From positions 1,306,001 through 1,370,000 of the forward strand of contig NC_013501.1 of the NCBI RefSeq assembly GCF_000024845.1: DNA of 64,000 nt. Direction: 5' to 3'. The notes under the pieces are model-generated. The model did no database searches, was not told the origin of the DNA, and worked only from the letters and a program-made list of their open reading frames with translations. Below are positions 63,577-64,000 of this stretch, piece by piece. Within the stretch, counting starts at the first letter, position 1. Every line of letters begins with the position of its first letter. The DNA is from Rhodothermus marinus DSM 4252 (GTDB lineage Bacteria > Bacteroidota > Rhodothermia > Rhodothermales > Rhodothermaceae). Position numbers and translations under genes: made by a program.

Positions 63577-63963
63577 TCAGGAACGGCGATTCCTGGCCGA
63601 TTCGATGGCTTTCAGGAGCTGCTGGCGCGTGAAGGGTTTCGTCAGGTACTCGTCGAATCCTTCCTGCAGAAACCGGTCGCGGTCTTCCGGGCGGGCGTAG
63701 GCGGTAAAGGCGATGGCGGGCGTGTCGCGGTAGGTGAGGCGCTCACGGAGTTCGTGCAGCAGGTCGATCCCTGTGCGCTGCTCGCCCAGGTTGATGTCGA
63801 GCAGGAGCACCTCGGCATGCTCCTGACGGGCCAGCTCCAGCGCTTCATCAAACGTGGCGGCCAGCAACAGGTCGAAGTGCTCCTGCAGAAAATAGCGCAG
63901 CAACATGCGTGTTTCCGGGTTGTCTTCGACGGCCAGCAGCCGCGGCTTCGAGGGTTCCGACAT
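63577..63963 (-). CDS. Single-domain response regulator (CheY-like receiver)
   Basis: 128-aa receiver domain with no output domain. The acidic pair is in LLAVEDNPETR (Glu13, Asp14), the phospho-acceptor is Asp56 in VLLLDINLG, the Thr/Ala switch is in AIAFTAYARPED, and the conserved Lys is in EYLTKPFTRQQ (about 112). It would work as a phosphorelay intermediate or by protein binding; its histidine kinase is not in the window. Upstream of its start only 37 bases remain. Confidence 0.9.
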   Translation of the reverse strand: MSEPSKPRLLAVEDNPETRMLLRYFLQEHFDLLLAATFDEALELARQEHAEVLLLDINLGEQRTGIDLLHELRERLTYRDTPAIAFTAYARPEDRDRFLQEGFDEYLTKPFTRQQLLKAIESARNRRS

Positions 63964-64000
63964 GGCCAGTGCCCCTGTTAGCGTGACCGGTTACGTAGAA

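Overview
The window looks like a chromosomal segment of a marine, thermophilic, high-G+C member of the Rhodothermota/Bacteroidota, most like Rhodothermus marinus. This is my inference from protein style, not a database match. Supporting signs are six proteins ending in a type IX secretion (T9SS, Por) sorting domain, PorV/PorQ-like outer-membrane proteins, a carboxypeptidase-regulatory-domain TonB receptor, promoters that partly resemble the Bacteroidota TTG / TAnnTTTG pattern, and a full set of alginate-degradation genes, a known trait of R. marinus.

Region 1 (1-24.8 kb) is a surface or exo-polysaccharide biosynthesis locus. It has an ABC exporter cut by the window edge, two PAPS sulfotransferases, thirteen glycosyltransferases (GT2, GT4, a GT8-like one, an exostosin-like one; one is frameshifted), two SDR sugar epimerases and an O-antigen-ligase/polymerase-like membrane protein. 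Many genes overlap by ATGA or TGATG, so long operons are likely. The locus is mosaic. Three islands of very A+T-rich DNA (about 1.72-3.28 kb, 4.50-4.72 kb, 18.95-20.1 kb) sit in G+C-rich DNA, and two of their edges fall inside genes. It also holds a tandem composite hairpin repeat array (6.69-7.79 kb), REP-like palindromes and a RAYT (REP-associated tyrosine transposase) gene that carries a REP-like inverted repeat inside its own reading frame.

Region 2 (25.0-37.8 kb) starts with two tandem paralogous secreted proteins, each with one CxxCH haem motif and a T9SS tail. They are followed by a fourteenth glycosyltransferase (GT2) and an overlapping set: NTP_transf_5 nucleotidyltransferase, GMC oxidoreductase, COG4091-type dehydrogenase with SAF domain, and a membrane-anchored EEP-fold hydrolase.

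Region 3 (38.3-59.6 kb) is an alginate-utilisation locus. It encodes a GntR/FadR-type regulator, a T9SS cargo protein of unknown role, KDPG aldolase, KDG kinase, a TonB-dependent receptor with an unknown T9SS partner, two PorV/FadL-type outer-membrane proteins, a PL6 lyase, a PL17 oligoalginate lyase, a DEH reductase, KdgF, a second heparinase-fold lyase with a T9SS tail, and an MFS hexuronate-type transporter. The genes give a complete route: extracellular lyases, oligomer uptake, PL17 to unsaturated monouronate, KdgF to DEH, reductase to KDG, kinase to KDPG, aldolase to pyruvate and glyceraldehyde-3-phosphate. No SusD is present. A shared palindrome lies on two of the promoters and is a candidate operator for the regulator.

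Region 4 (59.8-64.0 kb) has a large secreted HExxH/beta-propeller/barrel protein and, on the minus strand, an SCO-family copper protein and a single-domain response regulator.

I found no rRNA, tRNA, CRISPR array or intact insertion sequence other than the RAYT gene. The many long antisense ORFs are shadows of high-G+C coding DNA.
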